A stretch of DNA of 47,889 nucleotides from Amycolatopsis pithecellobii. GTDB lineage: Bacteria > Actinomycetota > Actinomycetes > Mycobacteriales > Pseudonocardiaceae. The position numbers were made by a program, and so were the translations under genes. Location: contig NZ_WMBA01000060.1 of NCBI RefSeq assembly GCF_009707865.1, positions 1 to 47,889 on the forward strand, written 5' to 3'. Of the stretch, positions 8,424-16,384 are shown piece after piece; the stretch's first letter is position 1; each line of letters opens with the position of its first letter. The notes under the pieces are model-generated. The model saw only the letters and a list, made by a program, of their open reading frames with translations. It had not been told where the DNA came from and ran no database searches.

Positions 8424-9427
8424 CATCCCCGTTTCAGCTCGGCAAGCTCCCCACCCTGTCCCGGTCCACTGTGGACCGTCACGAACAGCTGCGCGCCAAC
8501 CCGGAGCAGCGCCTCGCGCGCTGGTCCGAGGCTCAGGTCGTGGTGCTCGACAGCAAGGCGCGCACTCCGGTCCGGGAGGGCGAGCGGGTGCTCGCGACCC
8601 GGAAAGCGCTTACTTTCGGGGACACGCCGCCGGATGAGGCGTTTTTCCTCGGTGAGTGGGAAGGCGTCGACTACTGGTCGTTGCCGGGTGAGCCCGCCGG
8701 TGAGCCGGAGCTGCTGGAGGCGAGCGGCAGCTGGGGCTTCGCCGAGCAGATCCCGCGCTACGACGGGGAGTTGTGGGTCGACCTGCGCGCGTATGGTGAG
8801 CGGCTCGACGACACGTCGGCCGGTTTGTTCACCACGGCGCAGTCGCTGCGCCACTGGCACCGGAGGGCGCGTTTCTGTGCGCGCGACGGCAGCCCGACCC
8901 AGCGGATCCTGTTCGGCTGGGCGACCCGGTGCGAGGCGCAAGGGCATGAGGAGTATCCGCGCACCGACCCGGCGGTCATCTGCCTCGTGCACGACGAGGT
9001 CGGCGTCAACGGGGAGCATGTTCTCCTTGCCCGCCAACCGATCTGGCCGAAGGGCCGGTACTCGGTGCTCGCCGGTTTCGTGGAAGCGGGGGAGTCACTG
9101 GAGGGCTGCGTGACGCGGGAAATCCGCGAGGAGGTCGGCATCGAGGTGCGGGATGCGCGGTATCTCGGCAGCCAGCCGTGGCCGTTCCCGCGCTCGATCA
9201 TGCTGGGTTTCGCGGCCTGCGCGGAATCCTCGGCCCCATTGACGCCCGCCGACGGCGAGATCGAAGAGGCGCTGTGGGTCTCGCGTGCGGACGTCCGCGC
9301 GGCGTTCGAGAACGAGGGCCGGCCGACCCCGATCGGCGATGGCGCGGCGTCCATGATGCTGCCTGGCAACTCGTCGATCGCCCGCGTGATGCTGGAAGCC
9401 TGGGCGAACGCCGACTCCGGCGCGTGA
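8420..9427 (+). CDS. nudC: NudC-like NAD(H) diphosphatase / Nudix hydrolase
   Basis: A 335-aa protein. An N-terminal NudC-like domain is followed by a small zinc-ribbon remnant and a Nudix domain, with the Nudix box starting GFVEAGES and ending REIREEVG (about 218-239) and the NudC-specific SQPWPFPRS motif just after it. NudC hydrolyses NADH to NMNH and AMP, and in other bacteria removes NAD caps from RNA. The zinc ribbon is degenerate: the usual CxxC is CARD and the second pair is replaced by CEAQGH. ATG at 8420 overlaps the M16 stop (ATGA). The N-terminal third is diverged. Confidence 0.88.
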   Translation: MTSPFQLGKLPTLSRSTVDRHEQLRANPEQRLARWSEAQVVVLDSKARTPVREGERVLATRKALTFGDTPPDEAFFLGEWEGVDYWSLPGEPAGEPELLEASGSWGFAEQIPRYDGELWVDLRAYGERLDDTSAGLFTTAQSLRHWHRRARFCARDGSPTQRILFGWATRCEAQGHEEYPRTDPAVICLVHDEVGVNGEHVLLARQPIWPKGRYSVLAGFVEAGESLEGCVTREIREEVGIEVRDARYLGSQPWPFPRSIMLGFAACAESSAPLTPADGEIEEALWVSRADVRAAFENEGRPTPIGDGAASMMLPGNSSIARVMLEAWANADSGA

Positions 9428-9428
9428 A

Positions 9429-9758
9429 GTGCGTTTGCTGAACGAGGGTCTGGCCTTTCTGCTGGAACTGCTCGCGTTGGCGGCACTGGCGTACTGGGGA
9501 TTCACCGCCGGTCACGGAATCGGCTGGAAAATCGGGCTCGGCGTCGGCGCTCCCGTGGTGGCCGCCGTCGTGTGGGGCTTGTTCGCCGCGCCGCGCGCGA
9601 CGTTCAGCCTGCCGGTCGCGGCCGTACTGGTGGTGAAAGCGCTCGTCTTCGGCGCGGCAGTCGCGGTCCTTTTCCTGACCGGAAATATCGTGATCGCCGC
9701 GGTTTTCGCGGTATTGGTGGTCGCGAACACCGCTTATGTGACCGTGGCCCGTCGTTGA
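9429..9758 (+). CDS. YrdB-like (DUF2568) small membrane protein
   Basis: A 109-aa protein with four predicted transmembrane helices (about 8-28, 31-51, 61-80, 82-102). The pattern LLNEGLAFLLELLALAALAY at the N-terminus and GLFAAPRATF in the loop matches the YrdB/DUF2568 family, whose function is unknown. GTG at 9429 starts one base after the Nudix stop codon, so it is probably the last gene of the M16 operon. It ends 12 nt before the convergent gluconokinase gene. Confidence 0.8.
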   Translation: MRLLNEGLAFLLELLALAALAYWGFTAGHGIGWKIGLGVGAPVVAAVVWGLFAAPRATFSLPVAAVLVVKALVFGAAVAVLFLTGNIVIAAVFAVLVVANTAYVTVARR

Positions 9759-9770
9759 CCACGGCCAAGA

Positions 9771-10262
9771 TCAGGTCGGTTTCAGCGCGTTGAGCGCCAG
9801 CCGGATGATCTCCTCCGGCGTGTCGGTGATATTCACGACCACCCCCCATTCGCCGGCTCCCAGCGGCTCGAGGTCGGCCAACTGAGAGTCCAAAAGGGAC
9901 ACTGGCATGAAGTGGCCGGGGCGGGTGGTCATCCGGGTGGCGATGAGCTCCCGAGGCCCGTCGAGATGGAGGAACAACACGTCGCCCCCAGCACGGAGTA
10001 CGTCGCGATAGCGGCGTTTGAGCGCCGAGGACGACACGACACCGCCGCTGTCCTGGTGGTCCCGGATCCACGCGGCGATCGCGTGCAGCCACGGCCCGCG
10101 ATCGGCATCGGTCAGCGGGTGGCCTGCCGACATCTTCTCGATGTTCGCCTTCGAGTGGAACGTGTCGGCCTCGGCGTACTCCACACCGAGCCGCGCCGCC
10201 AGCTCCTGCCCGACCGTCGTCTTCCCCGAACCGGCCACACCCATCACGACAACGACCGTCAC
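9771..10262 (-). CDS. gntK: Gluconokinase
   Basis: A 163-aa single-domain kinase of the thermoresistant gluconokinase (GntK) family. The P-loop is GVAGSGKTT at 8-16. The substrate-binding region contains ADTFHSKANIEKMSAGHPLT, and CSALKxxYRD-type residues appear as SSALKRRYRDVLR. GntK phosphorylates D-gluconate to 6-phosphogluconate using ATP, feeding the pentose phosphate pathway. No gluconate permease or GntR regulator is next to it. GTG at 10262 is preceded by CATACT with a 6-nt gap and no Shine-Dalgarno, so it may be leaderless. Confidence 0.92.
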   Translation of the reverse strand: MTVVVVMGVAGSGKTTVGQELAARLGVEYAEADTFHSKANIEKMSAGHPLTDADRGPWLHAIAAWIRDHQDSGGVVSSSALKRRYRDVLRAGGDVLFLHLDGPRELIATRMTTRPGHFMPVSLLDSQLADLEPLGAGEWGVVVNITDTPEEIIRLALNALKPT

Positions 10263-10345
10263 GACAGCAGTATGAAGCAGGCGCCCGGCGAGGTCGTCGC
10301 ACAGTTCGAGTAACCTTCGCCGCGAACACGACTACGGGGGCATTG

Positions 10346-11197
10346 ATGGACGCGGCGCGAGCGGTCGGGCTGCTGCTGGGGGCGGCCGCCGACGGGGTGA
10401 TCGAGCGACGTGAGCCGGTGCTGGCCGGGCGCAAGCTGCCGGCCGCTGGACTCGCAGGCGGGCTCGTCGCGGCTGGAATCGTCGTCGAGCGGGTCACCCG
10501 GCGCGGCCCGGTGTTGCAGGCGCTCGGCACCGCCGTCGCGACCTGGGCGGTGCTCGGCGGCGCGAAACTGGCGGCCGAAGGCACAGCACTGGCCCGGGAT
10601 CTCGAAGAGAGCCGCCTCGACGACGCCCGTGCCGCACTCGCCGACCTCGACCCCCGGCGCACCGAAAGCCTCGACGTCATCGGGCTTTCCCGCGCCTCGA
10701 TCGAGTCGCTCGCCCGGCACACGTCGGATTCCGTTGTGGCGCCGATGTTCTGGGGCGCGGTCGCCGGGATTCCCGGTCTCGTCGGCGCGCGGGCGCTCGG
10801 TCTGCTGCGCCACGACCGCCTGGTCGGACGCCTGCACGAACTCGCCGGCTTCGTCCCGGCCCGGCTCGCCGCGGCGCTGACCGTCGCGGGCGCACCGGTC
10901 GTCGGTGGCTCGGCCCGTGGGGCGTGGCGGGCGTGGCAGCGGGACACGGTGGCGCATCCGGACCCGAACACCGCCCGCGTCGACGCGGCGTTCGCGGGCG
11001 CGCTGGAAGTGCGCCTCGGCGGACGCGCGGTCTACCCACACGGGATCGAGGAGCGGCCGGTGCTGGGGGAGGGACGCAACCCCGACGCCGGGCACGTGAC
11101 CCGCGCGGTCGAGCTGTCGCGCGTCGTCGGGTGGCTGGCCGCGGTCAGTTCCGCCGTGCTGGCCGTTCTGACGGGTCTGCGGCGGCGTTCTCGCTAG
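10346..11197 (+). CDS. Diverged CobD/CbiB-like cobalamin biosynthesis protein
   Basis: A 283-aa membrane protein related to adenosylcobinamide-phosphate synthase. Recognisable segments are RHTSDSVVAPMFWGAVAGIP near 135-155 (family: ENTSDAVVAPLFWGA) and HPDPNTARVDAAFAGALEVR near 213-232. It lacks the N-terminal GDPxxxHPV motif and the NTLDAMVG segment (here GLLRHDRLVG), so activity is doubtful. ATG at 10346 is used; a TTG at 10343 is adjacent. Its position beside SURF1 and the PtpA-like gene matches M. tuberculosis cobD (Rv2236c). Its 3' end overlaps the convergent SURF1 gene by 53 nt. It is either a degenerate CobD or a repurposed paralogue. Confidence 0.75.
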   Translation: MDAARAVGLLLGAAADGVIERREPVLAGRKLPAAGLAGGLVAAGIVVERVTRRGPVLQALGTAVATWAVLGGAKLAAEGTALARDLEESRLDDARAALADLDPRRTESLDVIGLSRASIESLARHTSDSVVAPMFWGAVAGIPGLVGARALGLLRHDRLVGRLHELAGFVPARLAAALTVAGAPVVGGSARGAWRAWQRDTVAHPDPNTARVDAAFAGALEVRLGGRAVYPHGIEERPVLGEGRNPDAGHVTRAVELSRVVGWLAAVSSAVLAVLTGLRRRSR

Positions 11198-12008
11198 CGT
11201 TGTCCTCGGCCAGGATCTGCGCGACCGACTTCCGCTTCCGCTTGGCCCGCTCGCCCATTTCGGCCAGCGCCCCACCCGGTTTGAGTTCGCGGACGGTGAA
11301 GTACGTCAGCCCGCCCAGCGCCATCACGCCGAACGCGATCCATTGCAGCGCATAGGAAAAGAACGGCCCCGAGTCCAGTTGCGGCAGCGGCAGCGCGTTC
11401 AGTACGCCGGGTGCGCCCTGATCCAGCTGGAAGTAGCCACGCCGGATGTCCAGCCCGCTGGACGCGGCGACCACCCGGGAATCCACGACGTAGCTCTGCA
11501 GCTTGCCGCCGGTGGAGGCGTCCGCGAAGGCGGGCCGGTTCTTCGGGTCGGTCTCGTCCTGCCGGACCCTGGCCACCACCTCGACGGTGCCTGCGGGCGG
11601 CGCGGCATACGGCGGCACGGAGTTGTGATCGCCCGGCTGGACATAACCGCGGTCGATCACCACGACCTCGCCGTTCGCGGTGCGGAACGGGGTGAGGATC
11701 TCGAACGCGGGCTCACCGAGCACGGTGCGCAGCCGCGCGACCACCTCGTCCTGCGGCAGGTAGCTGCCGGTGATGCTGACCCGGGTCCACTCGGTGTGCT
11801 GATCGGGCACGGCCCCGGGCGCCAGCACGCTGTCGAGCGGCTTGGGCTGGGCGGTCATGGACGCCTGCACGGCGCTGTTCTGGGCCTCACGCTCGGAGTT
11901 CCGGCTGAACTGCCACGGCGAAAGCAGGTAAAAACAGGCGAAAGCGAACACCAGCACTCCGGCGAACAACGCCAGCCAGCTGGGCCGGAGCAAGAACTTC
12001 CACCGCAC
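11145..12008 (-). CDS. SURF1 family cytochrome oxidase biogenesis protein
   Basis: A 287-aa protein with the SURF1 architecture: an N-terminal membrane helix (about 9-27) followed by LLSPWQFSRN, a roughly 190-residue extracytoplasmic domain containing VVVIDRGYVQPG, a second helix near the end (YALQWIAFGVMALGGLTYF, about 225-243) and a basic cytoplasmic tail. SURF1 assists assembly of the haem-copper oxidase. GTG at 12008 has no properly spaced Shine-Dalgarno but TACCGT lies 6 nt upstream, consistent with a leaderless transcript. Homologous in position to Rv2235. Confidence 0.9.
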   Translation of the reverse strand: MRWKFLLRPSWLALFAGVLVFAFACFYLLSPWQFSRNSEREAQNSAVQASMTAQPKPLDSVLAPGAVPDQHTEWTRVSITGSYLPQDEVVARLRTVLGEPAFEILTPFRTANGEVVVIDRGYVQPGDHNSVPPYAAPPAGTVEVVARVRQDETDPKNRPAFADASTGGKLQSYVVDSRVVAASSGLDIRRGYFQLDQGAPGVLNALPLPQLDSGPFFSYALQWIAFGVMALGGLTYFTVRELKPGGALAEMGERAKRKRKSVAQILAEDNASENAAADPSERPARRN

Positions 12009-12031
12009 GCTCCCACGGTAGCCCGACGCGC

Positions 12032-12889
12032 TCAGCGTGGCGCCGCCCGGGCCGCCGACAGCGCTTGGCGGACGTATCCGCCGCCGAACACCGCCGCGTG
12101 CATGAGCAGCGGAAACAGCTGGTGTACCGGCACTCGCTCGCGCCAGCCGTCGGCCAGCGGCCTGCCCTCGTCCTGGGCGCTTTCGGTGTACGCGCCGAGA
12201 ATGCGGCTCAGTTGCGACGTGCCGAACAGCTGGAGCATCGCGAGGTCGCCTTCGCGGTGCCCACCGTGCGCGGCGGGGTCGATCAGCCACACTCCGTCAC
12301 GCGCCCAGTGCACGTTGCCGCTCCACGCGTCGCCGTGGATCCGTGCGGGGGGCTCGGGCTCGGCCAGCTCACCGAGCCGTTCGCACACGTCGTCGAACAC
12401 CTGGACCTCGTCGGTGGTGAACAGCTTCTGCTCGACGCATTCCCGCAGGTACGGCAGGACGCGGTGCTCCGCGTAGAACGACGCCCAGTCGGGGCACACC
12501 TCGTTGCGCATCGGCGCGACGCCCATCCACGCGTCCACCGGCCCGCCGGGCGGCGGGCTCCCGAACCCCTCGGCGCCACGCAGATGCAGCTTCGCCAGGT
12601 TCCGGCCGAACGCCTCGGCCGTCTCCGGGGTGGGCGGCGCGGGCGGGACGTACTCCATGACCAGCCACTCTTCGTCGTGCTCGTACACCCGCGGCACCAG
12701 CACGTCGCCGGACTCACCGAGCCAGCGCATACCGGCGGCCTCGGCCCTGGTCGCGCCAGGTCCGACCCCGCGTTTGGCGATCACGGTTTCGCCGTCGTCG
12801 AAGCTGACCAGGAAAACCGAGCCGTCCGACTGCCGGATCCCGGTGACCCGCCCACCATGCAGTCGCTCCACGGCTTCGCGGGCGTTCAC
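12032..12889 (-). CDS. Fructosamine kinase family protein
   Basis: A 285-aa protein-kinase-like fold enzyme. The catalytic loop is RIHGDAWSGNVHW (about 197-209), and the metal-binding loop LIDPAAHGGHREGDLAML follows at about 216-233, both diagnostic of the fructosamine/ketosamine-3-kinase family. The N-terminal nucleotide-binding strand has VIAKRGVG with the conserved Lys. Family members phosphorylate sugars attached to protein amines, allowing deglycation; the bacterial substrate is often free ribulosamine or erythrulosamine. GTG at 12889 has GGAG 8 nt upstream. It sits in the PtpA-SURF1 minus-strand run and is probably co-transcribed with the phosphatase upstream. Confidence 0.9.
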   Translation of the reverse strand: MNAREAVERLHGGRVTGIRQSDGSVFLVSFDDGETVIAKRGVGPGATRAEAAGMRWLGESGDVLVPRVYEHDEEWLVMEYVPPAPPTPETAEAFGRNLAKLHLRGAEGFGSPPPGGPVDAWMGVAPMRNEVCPDWASFYAEHRVLPYLRECVEQKLFTTDEVQVFDDVCERLGELAEPEPPARIHGDAWSGNVHWARDGVWLIDPAAHGGHREGDLAMLQLFGTSQLSRILGAYTESAQDEGRPLADGWRERVPVHQLFPLLMHAAVFGGGYVRQALSAARAAPR

Positions 12890-12911
12890 GGGAGGAGCTC
12901 CGTGTGCCTCG

Positions 12912-13394
12912 TCACGCGCGTAGTTTGCCCAACTGAGCCCGCGTCCAATCGAGCAGGGCGGGAACGGTGCGCTCGATCATCGCCAGCACCTCGTCGAAAC
13001 CGTCGTCGCCGCCGTAGTACGGGTCGGGCACCTCGGCGCCGGCGGGTGCCGACGGGTCGAACTCGCGCAGCAGGTGGACCCGGGACGGGTCGTCGAGCTT
13101 GCGGCGCAGCTCGCGCACGTGCCCGGAGTCGGCGGCCAGGAGGAGGTCCGCGTCCAGGTGTTCGGCGCCGACCTGGGCGGCGATGTGCTCACCGCCGTAG
13201 CCGTGGGCCTCGAGAGTGGCCAGCGCCCTGGCGTCGGCCGGCTCCCCGACGTGCCACGGGCCGGTCCCGGCGCTGGTCACCCGCACGTCATCGGCGAGCC
13301 CCTCGCGCCGGAGGTGCTCCCGGACGACGAGGGCGGCCATGGGGGAGCGGCAGATGTTGCCGGAGCAGACGAAGCAGATGTGCAAAGCGGTCAC
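12912..13394 (-). CDS. ptpA: Low-molecular-weight protein-tyrosine phosphatase (PtpA-like)
   Basis: A 160-aa protein. The catalytic P-loop CX5R is VCSGNICRSPMA at about residues 10-21. The general acid Asp is in VPDPYYGG near 126. Length and motifs match M. tuberculosis PtpA (Rv2234), which is also next to SURF1 and cobD. It hydrolyses phosphotyrosine; the physiological target in this organism is unknown. GTG at 13394 forms a GTGA overlap with the stop of the upstream PH-like gene, which explains the absence of its own ribosome-binding site and indicates translational coupling. Confidence 0.92.
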   Translation of the reverse strand: MTALHICFVCSGNICRSPMAALVVREHLRREGLADDVRVTSAGTGPWHVGEPADARALATLEAHGYGGEHIAAQVGAEHLDADLLLAADSGHVRELRRKLDDPSRVHLLREFDPSAPAGAEVPDPYYGGDDGFDEVLAMIERTVPALLDWTRAQLGKLRA

Positions 13395-13717
13395 GCCGGA
13401 TAGCTTGCCGGGTGGGCCCGGATGATCGCTTCGACGGTGCCGGGGTCGTCCGGCGTCACGAACGGGCGCACCGTCCGGCCGACGTCGAGGATCAACCCGA
13501 CCTTCTTGTGGGGGCGTGCCGGGTCGAGGCTTGCCCAGTACCGGAAGTTCGCCGTGCCCCAGATACGTCCGCGCCCGGTGAACGCCCCCATCTCGACCCG
13601 GCGCACCGACCGGATCGACCGGTACGGGATGCGTTTCGTGCCCCACGGGAAGTAGTAGCCGCGGATCCGGATCTCCTCCGCGGTGCATTCGATCCACCGG
13701 TCGCGGTACTCGCTCAT
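13391..13717 (-). CDS. Small bacterial PH-like domain protein
   Basis: A 108-aa protein, ATG at 13717. The alternating hydrophobic/charged strand pattern (ECTAEEIRIRGYYFPWGTKR, then IPYRSIRSVRRVEM) and the C-terminal helix (PDDPGTVEAIIRAH) fit a bacterial pleckstrin-homology-like fold. There is no signal peptide or membrane segment. It is translationally coupled to the PtpA-like phosphatase by a GTGA overlap, so it may act with it, but no function is known. A weak -10-like CAGGCT lies 6 nt before the ATG. Confidence 0.7.
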   Translation of the reverse strand: MSEYRDRWIECTAEEIRIRGYYFPWGTKRIPYRSIRSVRRVEMGAFTGRGRIWGTANFRYWASLDPARPHKKVGLILDVGRTVRPFVTPDDPGTVEAIIRAHPASYPA

Positions 13718-13776
13718 CGGCTCAGCCTGACACCGGGTCGCGGGCGCGGCAATCAGTGAGTGCGAAGATCCCCGGT

Positions 13777-14592
13777 ATGCCCGCACTCGCACGAATCATC
13801 GACGCATTGGCGCACGCCTACCCGCCTGAGCTGGCCGAAAGCTGGGACGCCGTCGGGCTCGTGTGCGGAGATCCGGCCGAGGACGTGGACCGGGTACTGG
13901 TATGCGTCGATCCCGTCGAGGCCACCGTCGACGAGGCCATCGAACGCGGCGCGCAGCTGATCGTCGCGCATCATCCGCTGCTGTTGCGCGGGGTGCACGG
14001 CGTGCCGGCGGACACCACGAAGGGCCGGCTCGTGCACCGCATGATCCGCGCCGGGATCGCGCTCTACTGCGCCCACACCAATGCCGACTCCGCCAGCCCC
14101 GGTGTTTCCGACGCGCTCGCCGAGGCGATCGGGCTGCGCGTGCTGCGGCCGCTCGAGCCCACCGGGGAGAGCACCGGTATCGGCCGGATCGGGGAGCTGC
14201 CGGAGGCGGAACCGTTCGCCGTCTTCGTGCAGCGCGTGGCCGAGGCGTTGCCGGAGACCGAGCCCGGTGTGCTCGGTGCCGGAGCGCCGGACCGTCCGAT
14301 CAGGACGGTCGCGGTGTCCGGCGGAGCGGGCGACAGCTACCTCGCCGCCGCGGCCGAAGCCGGTGTCGACGCCTACGTGACCGCCGATCTGCGCCACCAC
14401 CCCGCGGGCGAGCACTTGGCGGCGCCCGGCCCGGCGCTGGTCGGCGTGACGCACTGGGCGAGCGAATGGCCGTGGTGCGAGCAAGCCTCGGGGGTTCTGC
14501 GGCGCGCCTTTGCGGGTAACGTCGACATCCACGTGTCCACCCGCCGCACCGATCCGTGGACCATCCGAACTTCAAGGGAGCGCAACCAGTGA
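13777..14592 (+). CDS. Nif3-like dinuclear metal centre protein (GTP cyclohydrolase I type 2 family)
   Basis: A 271-aa protein from ATG 13777 (GTG at 13756 would add 7 residues). Nif3 hallmarks: SWDAVGLVCGDP near the start, LIVAHHPLLLRG with two metal-binding His at about 66-67, YCAHTNADSASPGVSDAL, and a C-terminal VTHWASEWP His. It lacks the PII-like insertion that makes the M. tuberculosis homologue (Rv2230c) about 380 aa, so it is the short form. Biochemical role is poorly defined. It is the first gene of a coupled trio: its stop overlaps the zinc-ribbon gene start as GTGA. Confidence 0.88.
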   Translation: MPALARIIDALAHAYPPELAESWDAVGLVCGDPAEDVDRVLVCVDPVEATVDEAIERGAQLIVAHHPLLLRGVHGVPADTTKGRLVHRMIRAGIALYCAHTNADSASPGVSDALAEAIGLRVLRPLEPTGESTGIGRIGELPEAEPFAVFVQRVAEALPETEPGVLGAGAPDRPIRTVAVSGGAGDSYLAAAAEAGVDAYVTADLRHHPAGEHLAAPGPALVGVTHWASEWPWCEQASGVLRRAFAGNVDIHVSTRRTDPWTIRTSRERNQ

Positions 14593-15326
14593 AGGCAGAA
14601 CCAGCCGTTCAGCGTCAGCTGCTCGAGCTCGCGAAGGTGGACGCCGAGCTGTCCCGCGTCGAGCACCGGCGCCGCACGCTGCCCGAGCTGGCCCAGATCG
14701 ACGACGCCGAGAAGCTGGTCCGCAACCGCCGCGACGCGCTCGTCTCGGCCCAGACCGCCGGCTCCGACCTTGACCGCGAAATCGCGCGCCAGGAAAAGGA
14801 GATCGAGTCGGTGCGCGCACGCGAGGACCGCGACCGCAAGCTCATGGAGTCCGGTTCGGTGCAGGCCAAGCAGATGACCGACCTGCAACACGAGCTGGAC
14901 ACCCTGGCGCGCCGTCAGTCCGCGCTCGAGGACGACCTGCTGGAGCTGATGGAGCGGCGCGAAGCCCTCGAACTGGACGCGCAGCGCACCGGCGCCGAGG
15001 TGGACAAGGCCGAACAGGATCTGGCCGACGCGCAGCGCCGCCGCGACGAGAGCGTCGCCGATCTCGACACCACGCAGGCGCGTCGTGACGAGGACAGGGT
15101 GAAGCTGCTGCCCCGTTTCCCGGAGCCGTTGTTGAAGCTGTACGAGCGGGTGCGCGGGCACAAGGGCATCGGTGCGGCGTTGCTGCGGGCCCGCCGCTGT
15201 GGTTCCTGCCAGCTCGAACTGGACCGGAACACGATCGCGGAGATCAAAGCCGCCGCCGACGATGAAGTCGTGCAGTGCGAGAACTGCGACGCAATCTTGG
15301 TGCGGACGCTGGAGTCCGGTCTGTGA
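14589..15326 (+). CDS. Coiled-coil zinc-ribbon protein (CT398/Rv2229c type)
   Basis: A 245-aa protein, nearly all helical coiled coil (about 5-180, heptad-rich in E, R, K, L), ending in a C4 zinc ribbon with CGSC near 205-208 and CENC near 230-233. This matches the C4-type zinc ribbon family of Rv2229c and CT398; a nucleic-acid-associated role has been suggested but is not established. GTG at 14589 has AGGGAG 8 nt upstream and overlaps the Nif3 stop (GTGA). It overlaps the RNase H gene in the same way. Confidence 0.88.
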   Translation: MKAEPAVQRQLLELAKVDAELSRVEHRRRTLPELAQIDDAEKLVRNRRDALVSAQTAGSDLDREIARQEKEIESVRAREDRDRKLMESGSVQAKQMTDLQHELDTLARRQSALEDDLLELMERREALELDAQRTGAEVDKAEQDLADAQRRRDESVADLDTTQARRDEDRVKLLPRFPEPLLKLYERVRGHKGIGAALLRARRCGSCQLELDRNTIAEIKAAADDEVVQCENCDAILVRTLESGL

Positions 15327-16384
15327 ACGTCATCGTCGAAGCTGACGGTGGTTCGCGGGGCAATCCGGGGCCCGCCGGTTACGGCGCGGTGGTCAAGGAC
15401 GCCGAGACGGGCTCGATCCTGGCCGAGCGCAAGGAAGGGCTCGGCGTGGCGACCAACAATGTCGCCGAGTACACGGGTCTGATCGCCGGACTCACCGCCG
15501 CCGCCGAGCTCGGAGCGTCCACTGTGGACGTACGAATGGACTCGAAGCTCGTGGTCGAGCAGATGTCCGGGCGGTGGAAGGTCAAGCACGCCGCGCTGCA
15601 ATCCCTTGCGCAGCAGGCGCGGGAGCTGGCCGCCCGATTCGACCAGGTGCGCTACGAATGGATTCCCCGCGCGCGGAACGCGCATGCGGACCGGCTGGCC
15701 AACGAGGCGATGGATGCCCAGACGACGCCGGCCAGCACACCCGCGCGGTGGACCGGCGCGCAGGGCAAGCCGACGCGATTTCTGTTGCTGCGCCATGGAC
15801 AAACCGAGTTGTCGATCGACCGCCGCTACTCCGGGCGAGGGGATCTGCCGCTCACCGAGGTGGGCAGGCAGCAGGCGGCGGCCGCGGCGAAACGGCTCGC
15901 CGGGATGGCCGGTGGCGAGCCGATCCCGGTGGTTTCCTCGCCGCTGACCCGGACGTTGCAGACGGCACAGGCCGTCGCGGACGCGATCGGGGTCCGCGTC
16001 GAGACGAACCAGGGCTTGGTGGAGACCGACTTCGGCGAATGGGAAGGCCTGACGTTCCGCGAGGCGGCGGAACGGGATCCGGAGCTGCACGGGCGGTGGC
16101 TGCGGGACAGTTCGGTCCCCCCGCCGGGTGGGGAGAGCTTCGACCGGGTGCACCGCCGGGTGCTGGCCGTCCGCGACGAGCTGGTCGCGTCGTACGCGGA
16201 GCGCACCGTGGTGGTGGTCAGTCACGTGACTCCGATCAAATCCTTGCTGCGCCTGGGTTTGGACGCCGGTCCGTCGCTGTTGTTCCGGCTGCACCTCGAT
16301 CTTGCGGCACTGTCGATCGTCGAGTTCTACCCGGACGGGAACGCTTCGGTACGGCTGGTGAACGACACCTGTCACCTCGCTTGA
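15323..16384 (+). CDS. Bifunctional RNase HI / histidine phosphatase (Rv2228c-like)
   Basis: A 353-aa fusion. The N-terminal RNase H type I domain (1-130) has carboxylates Asp8 (EADGGSRGNPG), Glu49 (NNVAEYTG), Asp73 (RMDSKLV) and Asp123 (NAHADRLANEAM). The C-terminal phosphoglycerate-mutase-like domain (about 150-353) has the phosphohistidine motif LLLRHGQTE (His158) and VVVSHVTPIK. The M. tuberculosis counterpart degrades RNA in RNA/DNA hybrids and has an acid-phosphatase domain linked to alpha-ribazole phosphate dephosphorylation (CobC function). This fits the CobD-like gene in the same block. GTG at 15323 overlaps the upstream stop; the 3' end overlaps the convergent permease gene by 13 nt. 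Confidence 0.93.
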   Translation: MNVIVEADGGSRGNPGPAGYGAVVKDAETGSILAERKEGLGVATNNVAEYTGLIAGLTAAAELGASTVDVRMDSKLVVEQMSGRWKVKHAALQSLAQQARELAARFDQVRYEWIPRARNAHADRLANEAMDAQTTPASTPARWTGAQGKPTRFLLLRHGQTELSIDRRYSGRGDLPLTEVGRQQAAAAAKRLAGMAGGEPIPVVSSPLTRTLQTAQAVADAIGVRVETNQGLVETDFGEWEGLTFREAAERDPELHGRWLRDSSVPPPGGESFDRVHRRVLAVRDELVASYAERTVVVVSHVTPIKSLLRLGLDAGPSLLFRLHLDLAALSIVEFYPDGNASVRLVNDTCHLA

